Shown: piece after piece, positions 60,520 to 64,000 of the stretch
How the letters are laid out: each line of letters opens with the position of its first letter
How positions within the stretch are numbered: the first letter of the stretch is position 1
Notes under the pieces: model-generated
The model's input: only the letters and a program-made list of their open reading frames with translations
Database searches by the model: none
Told to the model about the DNA's origin: nothing
Position numbers and translations under genes: made by a program
Source of the DNA: Christensenella sp. UBA7102
GTDB lineage: Bacteria > Bacillota > Clostridia > Christensenellales > UBA1750
DNA: 64,000 nt
NCBI GenBank assembly: GCA_002492415.1
Contig: DKYK01000038.1
Location: forward strand, 77,773-141,772
Reading direction: 5' to 3'

Positions 60520-61839
60520 TTAAAAGCACACGTTTCGGACGTTTTCGGCGTGCGCGACAGGCTTTTTCCCGTGGAAAGGCGCGACAAACGCATTGCTCAC
60601 GGTGACGTCCTTTACACCGCGCAGATAGAGCCAAGTGGGCTCGTCGGGCAGAAAAGCGTCATTGGGAGCGGGGCTGATGTCAATCACACGGCCCTTGACG
60701 CACAGGTTTTCGCTGTCTTTGAGTTGCATGGTCAGGTGGTCGAAATGCACGTTCTCCACGCTGTCTCCCTCGCCCACCACGGCGATGGCATTCTCGCCTG
60801 TGCAGCACAGGTTCTGAAACAGCAAATTGCGCACGCAGGCGTGCTTTTCTCGCTGTGGAATGGAATCGCGATACCTGCTCAGGTTGTGGAAGGTGCCCAT
60901 CACGCACACGGGCTCGCCGTTTCCCCGCCAATTTCCGGCGCGGACGCGGGTGTCCAGCCGCATATTGGATACGGTGACATTCTCCACCAGTCCGTCGGTG
61001 CTGGACATGATGCAGAAGGCACGGTTGCTCTCCCGCACCACGCAGTTGCTCACCGATACATTCCGCACGATGGAGTGCATATAGCCGACGACAATGGCCT
61101 TGGAACAGGAACGCAGCACACAGTCGGAGATCACGACGTCCTGGCAGGGCTTGTCCCAATCGGTGATGCAGGACAGCGCAATGCAGTCGTCCCCGGCGGA
61201 GATGTTGCAGCCGCGCACCACCACGCCTTTGCAGGAGCAGAAGTGCATGCCGTCGTTGTTGGGGATGCGTAAATCGTTGTCAATGGTCAGATCCAGCACG
61301 CGCACGTCCTCGCATTCCACAAACGCCATGGTTCAGCAGGGCGCGTCCACAATGCGAATGCCCTCAATGCGCACATGGCGGCAGCGCAGGAAAAACATGG
61401 GCTGATTGGGGCGGTTCTGGTAAGTGGCGGTGCACTCAGCGACCTGTTCGGGGGTCAGCTCCACCTGCGCATAGGACGGGATGGCGCGCTTGTCCATGTC
61501 GTAGAAGCTGTGACCGTTCATGTCGATGGTACCCTGGCCGTAGATGTGCACATCGTCGCTTTCCATGGAATAGATCAGCGAGTGCACCTACCCCATCTCG
61601 TTGTGGTCATAGCCGATGGGGCAGTAATCGGCATAATCGGGCGAGCCGCACAGCGCAGCGCCCTTTTCCAGGCACAGGGAAACGCCGCGCAGGTCCAGCG
61701 TGCCGGTGACGTACCGGCCGCGGGGGATGACCACAGTCTCCCCGCCCGCATCCCACGCCGCATCGATGGCGCGCTGGATGGCTTCGGTGCACAGCATGCC
61801 CTCCGCCGCGCCAAAGTCTCGAATGTCAAAGGTTTTCAT
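60520..61839 (-). pseudogene. GH28-family (polygalacturonase-like) gene with two in-frame stops
   Basis: A single 440-codon frame encodes a right-handed beta-helix enzyme: FDIRDFGA and VVIPRGRYVTGTL near the start, HIYGQGTIDMNGHSF, NDLRIPNNDGMHF (the family's N-x-D pair), NISAGDDCIALS (the D-D pair) and CSKAIVVGYMHS near the catalytic His region. It is broken by TAG at 61588-61590 and TGA at 61333-61335; the second sits where a Trp is expected after DAPC. No frame change occurs. Two TGG-to-stop mutations would explain it. GH28 enzymes cut pectin-type polymers, so a plant-fibre function appears to have been lost. Confidence 0.82.
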
Positions 61840-61853
61840 GCCGCTCAACCTCC

Positions 61854-63350
61854 TCATAGGCCGTAGATGGCGGTAAACTTATCGGTGAGGTAATCCACGT
61901 AATACTTCGGATCAAAGGGCTCGCCGCAGACATCCATCAGCAGCTGCTCCGGGTTCTTGATGCGGCCGAAGCGATAGATCTTCTCCGTGAGCCAATCGAT
62001 GATGGGCGCAAGATCGCCCGCCGCCACCAGCGCATCCACGTCCAGGTCCTTGCGCATCGCGTGCATGAACTGCGCGCCGTAGGCTGAGCCGATAGAATAG
62101 GAGGGGAAGTAGCCGAAGCTGCCGCCCGACCAGTGGCTGTCCTGCAGCACGCCGTGGGTATCGTCGGGCACGTCCACGCCGAGGTACTCCTTGTACAGCG
62201 CGTTCCAGGCCCTGGGCAGCGCATCTACGGACAGCGTGCCCGCGATGAGCTGCTTTTCCAGCTCGTAGCGGATCATGATGTGGAAGGAATACGTCAACTC
62301 ATCCGCCTCGGTGCGCACCAGGGAGGGCACGCTCTTGTTGACGGCGCGATAGAAGTCCCGCGCGGTGACGCCGCTGAGCTGCTCCGGGAAGAGCCGCCGC
62401 ATCGTTGGGAATACGTGGGCGGTGAAGCCTTCGCTGCGGCCGATGATGTTCTCAAAGAGGCGACTCTGGGACTCATGCACGCCCATGGAGGTGCCAGTGG
62501 CCAGCGGAGAGCCGATCAGCTCGTCGCCGGTATGCAGCTCGTAGAGCGCGTGACCGCCCTCGTGCACCACGGAGTAGAAGGAGCTGGCCACGGCGTTTTC
62601 GTAGTAATGAGTGGTGATGCGCACGTCGTGCTTGTTGAACTCGGTGGTAAAGGGATGCTCGACCTCGCCGATGGAGCAGTGCCTGCGGTCTATGCACATC
62701 ACCTGCATGATGGCATCCGACAGCGCGCGCTGGCCCTCCAGGGGATAGTTCCGGAACAGGAATCCATCGTCGATGGCATCGCGCCGCGCGGAGGTCTTTT
62801 CCACCAGCGGCAGCAGGTCGCGGCGCAGGCGGGTAAAGTAGTCGTCGAGCATGGACCGGGTCATGCCCTTCTCGTACTGATCCAGCATGGTGTCGTAAGG
62901 ATCCTTATCCGGGGCATAGTAGAGCGCAAAGCGGCGGTTGTACTCAATGAGCTTTTCCAAGTGGGGCTTGAAGGCGGCATAGTCGTTGTTGACCTTGGCT
63001 TCGTGCCAGACGCTGGAAGCGAGGGACTGCTCCATCTGATAGTCCACATACTCCTGCAGGGGAATACAGTCGGTGCGGGCGATGTCCTCAGAAAGCACCT
63101 CCACCTCGCGGCGGGTGACCAGGTCCAGTTCGCCCTTGCGCTCGTCCAGCGCCTTAATCATGGCTTTGAATTCGGGGGCGGTCTGCAGACGGTAGTATTC
63201 CTCGCCCAGTATCCCCATGGTCTTGGCAAAGTCCTCCGCCGCGCCCTTGGGCATGGCGGTCTCAAAGTCATAGGTCATCACGCCCAACGCATGCTCGTAG
63301 GCGTGCATCTTATGAAGATAGGTTTTGAACTCTTCGATGAGTTTCTGCAT
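61854..63350 (-). CDS. M32 family metallocarboxypeptidase (Taq type)
   Basis: The 498-residue enzyme has all M32 marks: HPF (232-234), zinc site HEGGH (263-267) in VVHEGGHALYE, HESQSR (292-297) with the third ligand, and GYFPSYSIGSAYGAQ. Family members remove C-terminal residues from peptides in the cytoplasm. The length is typical (about 500). It stands 15 bases upstream of the GH28 start on the same strand. Confidence 0.95.
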   Translation of the reverse strand: MQKLIEEFKTYLHKMHAYEHALGVMTYDFETAMPKGAAEDFAKTMGILGEEYYRLQTAPEFKAMIKALDERKGELDLVTRREVEVLSEDIARTDCIPLQEYVDYQMEQSLASSVWHEAKVNNDYAAFKPHLEKLIEYNRRFALYYAPDKDPYDTMLDQYEKGMTRSMLDDYFTRLRRDLLPLVEKTSARRDAIDDGFLFRNYPLEGQRALSDAIMQVMCIDRRHCSIGEVEHPFTTEFNKHDVRITTHYYENAVASSFYSVVHEGGHALYELHTGDELIGSPLATGTSMGVHESQSRLFENIIGRSEGFTAHVFPTMRRLFPEQLSGVTARDFYRAVNKSVPSLVRTEADELTYSFHIMIRYELEKQLIAGTLSVDALPRAWNALYKEYLGVDVPDDTHGVLQDSHWSGGSFGYFPSYSIGSAYGAQFMHAMRKDLDVDALVAAGDLAPIIDWLTEKIYRFGRIKNPEQLLMDVCGEPFDPKYYVDYLTDKFTAIYGL

Positions 63351-63381
63351 GATTGGAACCTTCCTTTCGGTAAAAATGGGA

Positions 63382-64000
63382 TCAGCGGGTGGCCATCAGC
63401 GTCAGCACCTCGGCAAGCTGCGGGGGATTTAAGGGCAGCGGGAAACGCGTGCAGGCGATGCCAGCGCAGGCGGCGGCAAAGCGCACGGTGGACACATCGT
63501 CCATGCCTGCCCATAGCGCATAAGCGCAGCCCGCCTTGAAGGTATCGCCCGCGCCAAGCGTGGAGCGCACGGGCACGGAATAGGGCTGAAAGGAACGGAT
63601 CTGGCCGCCCCGGCGGCCGAAGCGAATATCGCGGGAGCCGAGGGTGAAGATGGTCAGGCCGTCCGAGGCATCCATGTAGCGGCGCAGCACCTCGTCGCGC
63701 TCGTCCTGCGAAAAGTGCTCGCGATAAAACTCGTCGCTGACGACATTGATGGCGCTGCCGCGGTGCAGGTCGCTGTCCCAGGCGCAGTCGATGGTGACGT
63801 AGGGCTTGTGAAGCTCGCGGCACAGCTGCGCGGCAAGCTCGGTTTCCGTGCCGAAGAAGGGATCGATGGCGGCGACGGCGCAGCCCTCGACGTCCTCCCT
63901 GCGGGGCGTGCTCCAGCGATGGACGGAATCGCGGTAAAAGGCGCGGAAGCTGCCCAGCACGGTGCGCGCGCCGCCCGCGATGAGCACGTTGTCCTCCAGG
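63382..64000 (-). CDS. PfkB family carbohydrate kinase (partial, 5' end outside window)
   Basis: The visible 205 residues include GTETELAAQL, a Rossmann-like middle, the anion-hole motif STLGAGDTFKAG with the catalytic Asp and a final CAGIACTRFP segment. This is the C-terminal two-thirds of a ribokinase/PfkB-type sugar kinase. The frame is open through base 64000. Its substrate cannot be told from this part. It lies upstream of the M32 gene on the same strand with a 31-base gap. Confidence 0.9.
   Translation of the reverse strand, partial: LEDNVLIAGGARTVLGSFRAFYRDSVHRWSTPRREDVEGCAVAAIDPFFGTETELAAQLCRELHKPYVTIDCAWDSDLHRGSAINVVSDEFYREHFSQDERDEVLRRYMDASDGLTIFTLGSRDIRFGRRGGQIRSFQPYSVPVRSTLGAGDTFKAGCAYALWAGMDDVSTVRFAAACAGIACTRFPLPLNPPQLAEVLTLMATR

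Noticed and set aside
49844..61839. Genetic-code reassignment of TAG or TGA to explain the interrupted genes
   Set aside because: TAG ends intact genes here (for example at 23146-23148 and 36511-36513) and TGA is used in many ATGA overlaps, so both are ordinary stops.
1..64000. CRISPR arrays, tRNA or rRNA genes, prophage or complete insertion sequence
   Set aside because: No regularly spaced repeats, no tRNA-like cloverleaf stretches noticed, and no integrase, transposase or phage structural proteins among the open frames.

Overview
The window is a 64-kb, GC-rich chromosomal segment that looks like a Gram-positive, endospore-forming member of the Clostridia. The evidence is a three-gene germinant receptor operon (GerA/B/C type), a BofA sporulation gene, a class B sortase, a DnaD plus DnaI-type helicase-loader pair, a CD1247-like gene next to efp, and an archaeal-type phosphoglycerate mutase. 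A gut-associated order such as Christensenellales or Oscillospirales would fit, but this is an inference from gene content. I see no rRNA, tRNA, CRISPR array, prophage or complete insertion sequence. Genes are packed tightly, often with ATGA or TGATG overlaps, and strong hairpin terminators separate convergent units.

Layout. 0-4.2 kb: end of a response regulator, an SDR/AAC(3) pair, a lactonase, then a low-GC patch with a decayed ORF and a GNAT. 4.2-17.7 kb is almost all minus strand: a LolD/MacB-like ABC exporter with an exceptional coiled-coil permease, hflKC, a GNAT with a membrane protein, a sugar-type dehydrogenase, a secreted SH3 protein, a CD1247-like zinc protein with efp, and an endonuclease IV-like/YqeG pair. 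17.9-26.4 kb is plus strand: a long-form PRPP synthetase, a small orphan, a lyxose-isomerase cupin, a Cof phosphatase, a DUF362 ferredoxin protein, three tandem zinc-ribbon/CD225 (dispanin) membrane proteins with a DUF2752 protein, trmL and a Na/Pi-cotransporter-PhoU protein. 26.5-27.2 kb is a short AT-rich islet. 27.4-36.5 kb holds an amidohydrolase, radC, an M1 peptidase, DnaD-DnaI-BofA-SPL radical SAM, a PTS-EIIC-like permease and sortase B.

36.6-44.6 kb: a GNAT-DUF3795 fusion, a WYL regulator with an AEC transporter, an Eis-like acetyltransferase, a zinc-ribbon membrane protein and a phospholipase/UMF1/PHP operon. 44.6-49.8 kb: a lipoprotein, the germination operon and VanZ. 49.8-57.6 kb (minus): a nonsense-interrupted homocysteine methyltransferase, DUF3795, an AraC/GyrI regulator, two flavoproteins, a small kinase, a HAD phosphatase and apgM. 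57.6-64 kb: YhaM, an XRE membrane gene bounded by a perfect 36-bp inverted repeat, a frameshifted metallophosphoesterase, a GH28 gene with two in-frame stops, an M32 carboxypeptidase and the end of a PfkB kinase.

The points most worth a second look are the CD225 trio with DUF2752, the inverted-repeat-bounded regulator cassette, three single-lesion broken genes within 12 kb, the 14-heptad permease and a dispersed-looking intergenic repeat near 10.7 kb. Terminators and promoters are by-eye calls, and family names come from recognised motifs; no database search was run.
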